Shown here: positions 16,397 to 24,105 of the stretch, one piece after another
How the letters are laid out: each line of letters opens with the position of its first letter
Numbering within the stretch: the stretch's first letter is position 1
Assembly (NCBI GenBank): GCA_038253945.1
Contig: JBBSGR010000015.1
Span: 1 to 58,098 of the forward strand
Direction of reading: 5' to 3'
Length of the DNA stretch: 58,098 nucleotides
Source: JBBRYW01 sp038253945
GTDB lineage: Bacteria; Actinomycetota; Thermoleophilia; Gaiellales; Gaiellaceae
The notes under the pieces: model-generated
Database searches by the model: none
What the model saw: the letters and a program-made list of their open reading frames with translations, nothing else
What the model was told of the DNA's origin: nothing
Program-made: the position numbers and the translations under genes

Positions 16397-16918
16397 CTAG
16401 GACGAGAAGGCGGGTGCGTACTCGAATGGTCCGGCGACGGACGGTGTGTACGTGCGTAGAGCTCGAGCTTGGAAGGCACTGCCCCACTTCGGCTCCGGCG
16501 GCATCACACCAAGTTCCACGGCTGGACGGAAGCCGAAGCGGCCGTAGTACTGGGGAGACCCGAGCAGGACTACCAAGGGGACATCCTGCGCGTCTGCGGC
16601 GCTGAGAAGCGCGTTCATTAGGGCGCTTCCGATCCCTTTGGCTTGGTGGTCGGGGAGGACGCCGATTGGACCAACTGCGACCACGGAATCGAGACCGACC
16701 TTCGCGCGACTTGCGGTCACATGCCCGACAACCGCGTTCTGAGCCAATGCAGTAAACGACAGCTCATCAATCACGTCCTTCGCCGCCCAAAGTGCGGCTA
16801 AGATGCCCACCTCGGGTGGCACAGGATCGCCGTGATCTTGTCGCTTGAACGCTTCTGCGTAGACAACCTTCGCTGCTTCGTAGTCGCGCGGCTCCTGTGG
16901 TCTGACGATCACGCGCAC
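16397..16918 (-). CDS. GNAT-family N-acetyltransferase
   Basis: The 173-residue single-domain GNAT protein has VGPIGVLPDHQAKGIGSALM, containing the acetyl-CoA pyrophosphate loop motif (Q/R-x-x-G-x-G as QAKGIG), and a later GSPQYYGRFGF block typical of the YhbS-like subgroup. It begins MRVIVRPQEPRDYEAAKVVY. The substrate is unknown. It appears intact among decayed genes and is bounded on each side by hairpin repeats A and B, in opposite orientation to them. Confidence 0.8.
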   Translation of the reverse strand: MRVIVRPQEPRDYEAAKVVYAEAFKRQDHGDPVPPEVGILAALWAAKDVIDELSFTALAQNAVVGHVTASRAKVGLDSVVAVGPIGVLPDHQAKGIGSALMNALLSAADAQDVPLVVLLGSPQYYGRFGFRPAVELGVMPPEPKWGSAFQARALRTYTPSVAGPFEYAPAFSS

Positions 16919-16933
16919 ATGGTCGCACGCGCC

Positions 16934-16975
16934 GCACGTTCGCGTGCGCCAGCGTTCGCCGATGACGCCTGAGCG
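16934..16975 (+). repeat. Hairpin-motif repeat, copy B
   Basis: Stem GCACG-TTCG-CGTGC (16934-16947) with a tetraloop is followed by GCCAGCGTTCGCCGATGAC and GCCTGAGCG. It matches copy A over GCCAGCGTTC and GATGACGCCTGA. It lies just beyond the 5' end of the minus-strand GNAT gene. Confidence 0.55.
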
Positions 16976-16994
16976 ACGCCAGTAGGGTGTTCTT

Positions 16995-17216
16995 GTGTCG
17001 GATGACGCCGAGATGATGTCGGTTGAGTTCCTGGCGGAGATCGTTCGTGAGCCGCTCCCTGACGAGGAACGAGTTCGCTACAGGTACATCCAGGACGACG
17101 TGAGCGAGGTCACCATTTCGGTCGAGTGGTGGGTGTCTCTTGGACGACCTGAATACATACAGGTGAAGGTCGAACCTGATCGACAAGAACTCGAAGTCGG
17201 TCGCGACCACGAATGA
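16995..17216 (+). CDS. Small hypothetical protein
   Basis: The 73-residue acidic frame starts at GTG (MSDDAEMMSVEFLAEIVREP) and contains VTISVEWWVSLGRPEYIQVK, a plausible beta-rich stretch. No clear ribosome site is present. It lies between repeat B and the IS110 fragment. No family is recognised, and it may be a cassette-type orphan. Confidence 0.35.
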   Translation: MSDDAEMMSVEFLAEIVREPLPDEERVRYRYIQDDVSEVTISVEWWVSLGRPEYIQVKVEPDRQELEVGRDHE

Positions 17217-17341
17217 TCCGGCGTCAGCGCCGTGGTCTGCGCCAGACCGTATGGAGTGTCCGGCGCCTCGATCGTAAGTTGTCGCGGGTTGCTGTCGGGG
17301 TTGGCCCGGCGGTAGAGCCGCTATTCCGGGAGGCGCCGGTG

Positions 17342-17614
17342 ATGAGCGAAGGTAGCTGGGTCGGATTGGATGTGCATGCTCGGTCGGTGGTGGCGGGCGT
17401 GATCGATCAGGGGAGCGGTGAGGTGCGGTGGTTGCGGGTGCCGTCCGAGTGTGGTGCGACGGTCGGGTGGCTGAAGACGCTGCCGGTGCCGGTTCGGGTT
17501 GTGTACGAGGCGGGGCCGACTGGCTACGGGCTTGCGCGTGCGTGTGCCGGGGCGGGGATCAGCTGCGTTGTCGCGGCGCCGTCGCGGCACTCTCCATATG
17601 AGTGTTCCGGGTGA
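17342..17614 (+). pseudogene. IS110-family transposase, N-terminal fragment
   Basis: The 90-codon fragment begins MSEGSWVGLDVHARSVVAGV, the RuvC-like DEDD catalytic start of IS110 transposases. It continues to VRVVYEAGPTGYGLARAC and ISCVVAAPS, ending exactly where repeat C begins. Intact IS110 transposases are 320-420 residues, so the helical middle and the Ser-containing C-terminal Tnp20 domain are lost. No further IS110 sequence follows. Confidence 0.75.
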
Positions 17615-17624
17615 CGCCTGAGCG
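17588..17624 (+). repeat. Hairpin-motif repeat, copy C
   Basis: Stem CACTC/GAGTG (17588-17592, 17600-17604) is followed by TTCCGGGTGACGCCTGAGCG. It matches A and B over TGACGCCTGA and has the same hairpin-before-motif layout. It truncates the IS110 fragment. Confidence 0.5.
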
Positions 17625-17699
17625 CTGGGCTGGGTCCGCTGCGATGAGTTTGGGCGTCCTGCGTAGTCTCGTACGCGGAACCCACGAAGGGAGAACCTG

Positions 17700-18215
17700 A
17701 TGAGTACCGACCTTGTTCGGCAAATCAACCTTGGCGCGGTCGCGTGTGAGCCGCGTCCACAGCTGCCGGACGGCTTCCGGCGGAACAGCACCCGCATTGG
17801 GGCGGGGCTCGGCGCAGTCCGGTCCGGCCTCAGTGTCTATGAGCTGCCACCCGGCCAGGCTGTCAGCCCCTACCACTACGAAGAGCCAGAAGAGGAGTGG
17901 CTCCTGGTCGTCTCAGGCGCGCCAACGCTGCGGCATCCGGACGGCGAGGAGCAGCTCGAACCGTGGGATCTCGTCTTCTTTCCCGCCGGTCCCGCCGGTG
18001 CACACCTTGTTCGAAACAACAGCGAGTCAATCGCCCGCGTCGCGATGTTCTCGTCCTCAGGCGCAACGGTCGGCACCGTCGTCTACCCGGACACCGACAT
18101 GGTCTGGGTCTGGACAGCCGACGACGCAGTCGACTTCATTGTTAAACGAAGCAGCGCCGTGGACGACTTGGCGCCCTGGACTGGTGGAGAAAACAAAGCC
18201 GACGACCAGACGTAG
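17700..18215 (+). CDS. Cupin-domain protein
   Basis: The 171-residue single cupin has motif 1 spread over VSPYHYEEPEEEWLLVVSG (His and Glu metal ligands) and motif 2 over EPWDLVFFPAGPAGAHLVRN (His ligand). It ends with a hydrophilic tail of about 50 residues that contains two Trp. ATG 17700 has GGGAGA at the right distance upstream. Small cupins bind a metal and act as isomerases, dioxygenases or sugar-binding proteins; which one is not clear here. It is intact in contrast to its left-hand neighbours. Confidence 0.8.
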   Translation: MSTDLVRQINLGAVACEPRPQLPDGFRRNSTRIGAGLGAVRSGLSVYELPPGQAVSPYHYEEPEEEWLLVVSGAPTLRHPDGEEQLEPWDLVFFPAGPAGAHLVRNNSESIARVAMFSSSGATVGTVVYPDTDMVWVWTADDAVDFIVKRSSAVDDLAPWTGGENKADDQT

Positions 18216-18378
18216 CTCTCGGCGAGGCGAGCGTTGCGAGTGCACCTCGAAGTTGCGGTAAGGCTGGTCGCTGGGTTGGTCTGATAATTGGCGCGGCGGG
18301 GGGGTGGGGTGTCTTTCCCGAGGCCCCGTTACGTGAGATGGGGTTTGCGGTGGCGCGGGGTCAATCCCCGGGGAGCCG

Positions 18379-18567
18379 ATGATGGTGAGCGACATTCATG
18401 GGGCCGTCAAATGCGTTCTCGATGACAGCGTGCCTTTGTCGAGTGTGAAGGACGCTCTGTCTGCCCACGCAGTCGGCGGTGACCAGCGATTCAAGCGCGT
18501 ACGCCGGGGGATCTACGAACTCGCAGGTCGCCATACGTCGAGCAGCCGTTTCGCGCGACGCACCTAG
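18379..18567 (+). pseudogene. Orphan C-terminal winged-helix fragment
   Basis: A 62-codon frame contains VPLSSVKDALSAHAVGGDQR, followed by FKRVRRGIYELA. This is the kind of short winged-helix tail found at the end of DNA methyltransferases and restriction-related proteins. No catalytic part is present upstream, so it is probably the remaining 3' end of such a gene. Bases 18216-18378 and 18568-18676 hold nothing I can identify. Confidence 0.4.
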
Positions 18568-18676
18568 ATTCGCGCGATTCCTGCGAGTGGGCGAGTCGGG
18601 CGCTTGCGTTATCCCTGGAGGGCGATCGCGGCGGCGTCAGCTTGGAAGTTTCTTCTTTGTAGAGATGGGGGGCAGT

Positions 18677-19345
18677 TCAGGGCGTGGCGAGGCCGGCTTG
18701 GTAGGCGATCACGACGAGTTGGACGCGGTCGCGTGCGTGGAGCTTGGTGAGGATGCGTGAGACGTGGGTCTTGATTGTCAGGGGACTGAGGTAGAGCGCT
18801 TCGGCGATCTCGCTGTTGGTGTTTCCTTGGGCGACGTGGCGCAGGACTTCCAGCTCGCGCTGGCTTAGCTCGTCCAGCCCGTTGGGGACGGCGGCGGTCG
18901 CTTGCTCGGGTTGGGAGATGTATGCCTCGATCAGCCGCTTGGTGACGCTCGGTGCGAGCAGGGACTCCCCGGCGGCGACGAGTCGGATTGCTGAGAGCAG
19001 CTCGCCGGGTTCTCCGCCCTTAAGCAGGAAGCCGCTCGCCCCGGCGCGCAGCGCGCCGAAGACGTACTCGTCGAGCTCGAAGGTTGTCAGGACGAGGACG
19101 CGTGTGTTGTTCAGTGTGCGGTCGGCGGTGATCTTTCGGGTGGCTTCGAGGCCGTCGAGTTCGGGCATGCGGATGTCCATCAGGACGAGGTGGGGGTGGA
19201 GATCGCGAGCGAGCGCGACGGCTTCCCGCCCGTTGGCGGCTTCTCCTGCGACGTCGAGGTCGGGTTCGGCGTTGAGGAGGGCGCGAAAGCCGGCACGGAC
19301 GATCGCCTGATCCTCAGCGATCAGGACGCGGATCGGGCTGCTCAT
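18677..19345 (-). CDS. NarL/FixJ-type response regulator
   Basis: The 222-residue protein has a receiver domain (acidic Glu11/Asp12, phospho-acceptor Asp57 in LVLMDIRMPELDG, Lys in FLLKGGEPG). The C-terminal LuxR-type helix-turn-helix spans about 155-215 (LSQRELEVLRHVAQG, LYLSPLTIKTHVSRIL). It overlaps its kinase gene by four bases and must be its partner. The divergent MMPL transporter gene is the obvious candidate target (inference from position). Confidence 0.92.
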   Translation of the reverse strand: MSSPIRVLIAEDQAIVRAGFRALLNAEPDLDVAGEAANGREAVALARDLHPHLVLMDIRMPELDGLEATRKITADRTLNNTRVLVLTTFELDEYVFGALRAGASGFLLKGGEPGELLSAIRLVAAGESLLAPSVTKRLIEAYISQPEQATAAVPNGLDELSQRELEVLRHVAQGNTNSEIAEALYLSPLTIKTHVSRILTKLHARDRVQLVVIAYQAGLATP

Positions 19346-20505
19346 GGACGCTTGGCCGGCGTGAGGGGGAGAAGGGCGTGAACACGCCAGCCGCGCTCGG
19401 CGGGGCCGGCGCTGACGGCGCCGCCGAGGGCGGCGGCCCGTTCACGCATGCCTCGCAGGCCATGGCCCTCGGTCGATCGCGAGCCGGCGACGCGGTTCGA
19501 CCCGTCGTCGGTCACGTCGACGTGGAGCGCGTCGCCTACGACGCGAAGTTCCACGACGGCGTGGGCCGCGGCGGCGTGTCGCAACACGTTCGTGAGTGCC
19601 TCTTGGACGATCCGGAAGCCAGCCTGTCCGACCGCGGTCGGAATCGGGTGGCCGTTGAGTTCGACCTCGGCGTTTGCGTCGAGCCCTGAAGCGTTGGCGC
19701 GGTCGAGGAGCTGCGTCATCGACGCGAGGTCGAGCGTCGGCGCGGTCGGCGCCGGGTCGTCGGCTTCGCGCAGCAAGCCGAGAGTCGCTCGCAGGTCGTT
19801 GAGTGCTTCGGCGGAGACGGCCATGATGTCGGTCAGCGCGCCGTCCGGATCGTCGGTTTCGTGCAGATGTGCGGCGACGCCGGCGCGGATGTTGATGGCG
19901 ACGAGCGCGTGCGCGACGGTGTCGTGGAGGTCGCGCGCGATTCGCAGCCGCTCGTCCGCGAGGCGACGGAGACTCTCCTGCTCGCGCTCCTGGACGATGC
20001 GCAGGTCGCGCTCGCGTCTTGCCTCGCGGAGCTCGCGCCGAGAACGGACCGTGTCGCCGATCGCGAGCGCGGCCAGCGCGACTCCGAGTCGGATGCCCGT
20101 GTTGGTTGCGAGGTTGTCGGAGGCGATGATCTTGATCACCGCGATGAGGAACAGCGCGGTGCCCGCGCCGACGACGAGCGAGCGACGGCGGTCGCCGACA
20201 CGTGCGACGTTGTAGAGAGAGAGCGCGAGCACGAAGATTGCTGTGTCATACGGCTGGAAGGCGGCCAGGCAGGCGAGCAGGCCGACTGTTGTGCCGAGGA
20301 ATGCCCTCACCGGCGCCTGGCTCGACCAGCCGAGCGGCAAGCAGGTCAGTAGCGACAAAGCGACGGCGACGCCGGCCGATCCGTTCCCGCGATGGATCTG
20401 CTCGCTTACGAGGGCGGCGGCGCCGGTGAGTGCGAAGAGGATGTCCCAGGGCCGCGGGCGAGTTAGGTACATGCGCTGACGGTATAGAAGGACTGGCGCG
20501 CTCAC
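19342..20505 (-). CDS. NarL-type sensor histidine kinase
   Basis: The 387-residue kinase has an N-terminal membrane region of about five hydrophobic segments (20-150) with short loops and no large extracellular sensor. A HisKA_3 dimerisation motif RLRIARDLHDTVAHAL with phospho-acceptor His194 follows, then an ATPase domain ending GHGLRGMRERAAALGG. This layout is typical of actinobacterial kinases that sense membrane stress or small molecules in the bilayer. Start GTG 20505 is assumed; ATG 20472 would remove 11 residues. It is co-transcribed with the regulator and divergent from the MMPL gene. Confidence 0.9.
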   Translation of the reverse strand: MSAPVLLYRQRMYLTRPRPWDILFALTGAAALVSEQIHRGNGSAGVAVALSLLTCLPLGWSSQAPVRAFLGTTVGLLACLAAFQPYDTAIFVLALSLYNVARVGDRRRSLVVGAGTALFLIAVIKIIASDNLATNTGIRLGVALAALAIGDTVRSRRELREARRERDLRIVQEREQESLRRLADERLRIARDLHDTVAHALVAINIRAGVAAHLHETDDPDGALTDIMAVSAEALNDLRATLGLLREADDPAPTAPTLDLASMTQLLDRANASGLDANAEVELNGHPIPTAVGQAGFRIVQEALTNVLRHAAAAHAVVELRVVGDALHVDVTDDGSNRVAGSRSTEGHGLRGMRERAAALGGAVSAGPAERGWRVHALLPLTPAKRP

Positions 20506-20671
20506 ATCGGCCGCGCGGAGTTTCGGATGTAGTCCTCTAGGCGTAACGGTGGCGCTTGTTTTGAGCCTAGGTTACTGCTGGCGAACGAGGGCAAGTGCGT
20601 TCCGGCGGCCGACGACGGGAACCTCAGCGCGGCCTAACGTCGAGGTGTCCCGTCGAATCGAAGGAGTCCCC

Positions 20672-22801
20672 GTGAACGCAGTCACCCGTTGGGCGCTGAA
20701 CCACAAGTTGGTCGTCGTTGCTCTTTGGCTTTGTTTGACCGTGACGGGTGCGTTTGCGGCTACGAGTGTCGGCGGCAAGTTGATCAAGGGGCTCCCGATC
20801 CCCGGCCAGCCTGCCTATGAGGCGAACCTGAAAATGCTGCGCACTTTCGGCATCGACGGACACCAGCAGCCGACGATCGCCGTCCTCCAACTGCCCGCGA
20901 CGCTGTCCATGCGCACAAGCGCGGGCCGAACCGACGCAGCCCGCACCTTCGCAGCGGCTTCAACGGCGGGACCTGTCGCGGTGATCGACTACGCGACGAC
21001 CCATGACAGCCGACTCATCTCGGTCGACGGCCGCTCGACGTTCGCGATCTACGACATGCCGAGTCCTGACGTGGCCAAGACGGCGGCAACGATGGATCAC
21101 ATCCTGCCGGCGCTGAAAGCACAGGCGCCTGCCGGCGCGACCGTGGTCCTCACCGGCTACGAACAGCTCTCGGCCGGATCGACCGGCGCCGGCGGCGGCG
21201 GGCCGAGCGTGCTCGTCGAGACGCTGATCGGCGCTGCGGGGGCCCTGCTCGTGCTCGTGTTCGTCTTCGGGTCGGCAATTGCGGTGATACCGCTTCTGAT
21301 CGCCGTCGTCACGATCCTGACAACCTTTCTGCTCGTGCTTGGGATGACGCAGCTGACGTCGGTGAGCTTCATCATCCAGTTCCTCGTCGCCCTCGTCGGC
21401 CTCGGCGTCGCAGTCGACTATTCACTGCTTATCGTCAACCGCTGGCGCGAAGAACTCGCGGGGGGACTCGACAACCGCGAAGCCATCGTCGCTGCTGCGA
21501 ACACCGCGGGCCGCGCCGTCGTGCTCAGCGGCGTCGCCGTCGCGATCGGGCTTCTCTCTCTCGTCGTTCTCCCCGTCCCGTTCCTGCGCAGCCTCGGTGT
21601 CGGCGGAATGCTGATCCCGCTCGTCGCGCTCGCGGCGGCAACCACGCTGCTGCCGATCATGCTCGCCGCGTGGGGACCGACGCTCGACCGTCACCGCCTC
21701 CATCGCGCCTCCAGCTCCTTCAGCCGCCCCTGGGAGCGGTGGGCGCAACTCGTCGTCAAGCGCAAATGGATCGCAGGTTTCGCAGGCGCCGCCATCATCC
21801 TCGCCCTGGCAGTCCCTGCACTCAGCCTCAACACGGCGCGGCCACACACAAGCGCACTCGCAACATCCGGCAGCGCGCACGATGCCCTCGTGACGCTCGA
21901 ACAGGCCGGAGTTCCAAGCGCCGTCGTCTACCCCTTCCAGGTCATCGCCCACAAAGGTTCGCGACACATCGCGCTCGCCAAGATCCGCGCAACACCTGGC
22001 GTCTGGGCTGCGCACTCCCCCAGGACTGCGAGCTTTCTTCGTGGCCGGGATGTGCTGATCACGATCGTGCCGACCGCCGAGGCCAACACAGGCGCGGGCA
22101 AGGCGATCTACCCACGACTCCGTGCCGATCTCGCCGGCGTCCCCGCAGAAGTCGGTGGCGGACCCGGACAGGACATCGACTTCAACCACGCCGTCTACGG
22201 CAGCTTCCCACTAATGCTCGCCCTCATCGCGCTGGTTACCTTCGTGCTGCTGGCCCGCGCCTTCCGATCGCCGATCCTCGCCCTCAAAGCCGTCCTGCTA
22301 AACATCTTCTCGCTCGGCGCCGCCTACGGGCTGATGGTGCTCGTCTGGCAGCAGGGGCACGGCTCGAACCTGATCTGGGGCATCCCCGCCACACAATCGA
22401 TCAGGGAATTCGTCCCGATCCTCGTCTTCGCCTTCCTCTTCGGGCTCTCGATGGACTACGAGGTCTTCGTGCTCGCCCGCATGCGCGAGGAATACGACAA
22501 AACGGGATCCACCGAACACGCCATCGTCAACGCGCTCTCACGCACCGGACGTCTCGTCACCAGTGCAGCGATCATTCTCTGCATCTCCTTCGCCTCGATC
22601 ACCCTCACCCCGAGCGTCGACATCAAAGTCCTCGCATTCGGCCTTGCCGCCGGCATCCTTCTCGACGCAACAGTCATCCGCTCACTCCTCGTCCCCGCAC
22701 TCGTCGCCCTCCTCGGAGCCTGGAATTGGTGGATGCCCGCCACCCTCCAGCGAATCTTTCGCACCCCGCCCCCTCCTGTCCTAGATAGCTCCGCGCCGTA
22801 G
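20672..22801 (+). CDS. MMPL-family RND transporter
   Basis: The 709-residue protein has the duplicated RND/MMPL plan. TM1 is LVVVALWLCLTVTGAFAATS, followed by a periplasmic loop and TM2-6 with GLGVAVDYSLLIVNRWREEL. The second half has a periplasmic loop and a final TM cluster with FGLSMDYEVFVLARMREEY. The Asp-Tyr pairs in both halves mark the proton-relay helices. Members export lipids, drugs or peptides using the proton gradient. GTG 20672 is preceded by AAGGAG, which decides the start over the longer frame. Regulation by the divergent two-component system is likely but not shown. Confidence 0.92.
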   Translation: MNAVTRWALNHKLVVVALWLCLTVTGAFAATSVGGKLIKGLPIPGQPAYEANLKMLRTFGIDGHQQPTIAVLQLPATLSMRTSAGRTDAARTFAAASTAGPVAVIDYATTHDSRLISVDGRSTFAIYDMPSPDVAKTAATMDHILPALKAQAPAGATVVLTGYEQLSAGSTGAGGGGPSVLVETLIGAAGALLVLVFVFGSAIAVIPLLIAVVTILTTFLLVLGMTQLTSVSFIIQFLVALVGLGVAVDYSLLIVNRWREELAGGLDNREAIVAAANTAGRAVVLSGVAVAIGLLSLVVLPVPFLRSLGVGGMLIPLVALAAATTLLPIMLAAWGPTLDRHRLHRASSSFSRPWERWAQLVVKRKWIAGFAGAAIILALAVPALSLNTARPHTSALATSGSAHDALVTLEQAGVPSAVVYPFQVIAHKGSRHIALAKIRATPGVWAAHSPRTASFLRGRDVLITIVPTAEANTGAGKAIYPRLRADLAGVPAEVGGGPGQDIDFNHAVYGSFPLMLALIALVTFVLLARAFRSPILALKAVLLNIFSLGAAYGLMVLVWQQGHGSNLIWGIPATQSIREFVPILVFAFLFGLSMDYEVFVLARMREEYDKTGSTEHAIVNALSRTGRLVTSAAIILCISFASITLTPSVDIKVLAFGLAAGILLDATVIRSLLVPALVALLGAWNWWMPATLQRIFRTPPPPVLDSSAP

Positions 22802-22970
22802 AGGCGGCGCCCATCGCTAAAGCCTGAAGTCGTAGCGTGCTTTCGTCGCTCCAACGAGCCACCGGGTTCACGGGACCTGGATCGCGGCAAATTGTGGCAG
22901 AGACGACGACCCGATGGTTACGGCGGCGTGAGAAGCCAGGCTCTTCTCGAATCAGCGGTCAACCGAGGGA

Positions 22971-23043
22971 TGGAGCCAGCCGGGCTCGAACCGGCGACCT
23001 TCTGGCTGCCAGCCAGACGCTCTCCCAGCTGAGCTATGGCCCC
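22971..23043 (-). tRNA. tRNA-Ala (GGC anticodon)
   Basis: Read on the minus strand, GGGGCCA at the 5' end pairs with TGGCTCC at the 3' end, followed by discriminator A with no encoded CCA. The D arm is GCTC/GAGC, the anticodon arm TCTGG-CTGGCAG-CCAGA, and the T arm GCCGG-TTCGAAC-CCGGC. The loop gives anticodon GGC. The length is 73 bases with all helices paired. It lies just downstream of rsfS on the same strand. Confidence 0.95.
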
Positions 23044-23103
23044 TTGCTCGGCTGAAGTGTAGCGCCCAGCCCGACTGGAAGCCGGGTCGAAACGAAGCAC
23101 CTG

Positions 23104-23460
23104 CTAACCGGCGGCAGCCTCCACGGCCTCGGACGGCACGTCCGCCCAGAGATCCTCCAGCCGGTAGAGGGCGCGCGCTTCCGGCGTGAAGACATGAAAC
23201 ACCACGTCGAGGTAGTCCGCAACGATCCAGTTCCCTTCCTTCTGCCCGTCGACAGATCGAGGGATCAGCCGGTCGTCGGCCTTCAGCCGAAGATGCACCT
23301 CGTCGTGGATTGCCCGAGTCTGCCTGGTGTTCTGACCTGTGCAGACGACGAAGAAGTCGGTGTAGGCGCACACGGGCCGCATGTCGAGAATCACGACGTC
23401 CCGGGCCAGCTTCTCGTGAGCGAGGCCGGCAATTCGGCGGGCTTGGTCGAGCGGGTTCAG
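23104..23460 (-). CDS. rsfS: Ribosomal silencing factor RsfS (non-canonical start)
   Basis: The RsfS/Iojap domain is clear: VVILDMRPVCAYTDFFVVCT, followed by GQNTRQTRAIHDEV, then EGNWIVADYLDVVFHVFT. It binds ribosomal protein uL14 and blocks subunit joining in starvation. The usual N-terminal helix (LNPLDQARRIAGLAHEKLAR) is encoded upstream of the first GTG (23394), but no ATG, GTG or TTG exists in this frame back to the nadD stop at 23521. I place the start at CTG 23460, which has a weak GAG nine to eleven bases upstream; ATT at 23472 is the alternative. It follows nadD, as in many genomes. Total length is then 118 residues. Confidence 0.85.
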   Translation of the reverse strand: MNPLDQARRIAGLAHEKLARDVVILDMRPVCAYTDFFVVCTGQNTRQTRAIHDEVHLRLKADDRLIPRSVDGQKEGNWIVADYLDVVFHVFTPEARALYRLEDLWADVPSEAVEAAAG

Positions 23461-23520
23461 AGTGTCGGTAATTCTCGATTGATCGCTCTGAGAGTGTAAC
23501 GGCGCGTGCCGAAGAGCGGC

Positions 23521-24105
23521 CTACGCATCGCGGTAGAGCCCCAGCTCGTCGATCAGGCCCGCGACGGCGCCGGGAACGAGGTCGTGGATCGACTGCCCGC
23601 TCGCCACGCGGAGGCGCACCTCGCTCGAGGAGACCGCCACCGGCTCGATCTCGAAGAACTCCACCTGCTCGGGACGTTCGACAGCTTTCAAAATGGGGGC
23701 GAGATCGTGCTCGCCCACCCCAGGGCGCGTCGCGACGCCGAGGCGCGCGAAGCGAAGCACCTCGTTGGGCTGCCGCCAGGTCATGAAGTCGGCGAAGCGG
23801 TCGGCCCCGACGAGGAAGACGATTTCCCCCCAGCGCTCGCACGCCCAGCGAACCGTGTCGAGCGAGTAGGCGGGCTGAGGCCGGTCGATGTCGATCCGCG
23901 ACACCTCCGTACGCGACAGCCCAGCAAATGCCGCCTCCGCGAGCCGGAACCGGATCTCCGCATCGACGGACACCTCCTTGTGGGGCGTCTGACCCGTTAC
24001 GGTGACGAGCAGGCGTTCCGGATCGAAGTGCTCGAGGGCGCCTCGCGTGAGCGCGAGATGGCCGTTGTGAGGCGGATTGAACGTCCCGCCGAGAAGGGCC
24101 GTCAC
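23521..24105 (-). CDS. nadD: Nicotinate-nucleotide adenylyltransferase
   Basis: The 194-residue enzyme of NAD synthesis has GGTFNPPHNGH (6-16), the nucleotidyltransferase HxGH site, and a C-terminal SSSEVRLRV in place of the ISSTxIR motif. GADRFADFMTWRQ and RPQPAYSLDTV are typical NadD segments. It makes deamido-NAD from nicotinate mononucleotide and ATP. Start GTG 24105 overlaps the obg stop (GTGA); the longer frame upstream is a shadow of obg. The obg-nadD-rsfS order is conserved in many Gram-positive genomes. Confidence 0.93.
   Translation of the reverse strand: MTALLGGTFNPPHNGHLALTRGALEHFDPERLLVTVTGQTPHKEVSVDAEIRFRLAEAAFAGLSRTEVSRIDIDRPQPAYSLDTVRWACERWGEIVFLVGADRFADFMTWRQPNEVLRFARLGVATRPGVGEHDLAPILKAVERPEQVEFFEIEPVAVSSSEVRLRVASGQSIHDLVPGAVAGLIDELGLYRDA

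Noticed and set aside
16345..17624. Hairpin repeats as classical integron attC sites
   Set aside because: Spacing and cargo fit, but GTTRRRY/RYYYAAC core boxes are absent and no integron integrase is in the window. Kept as an unnamed repeat.
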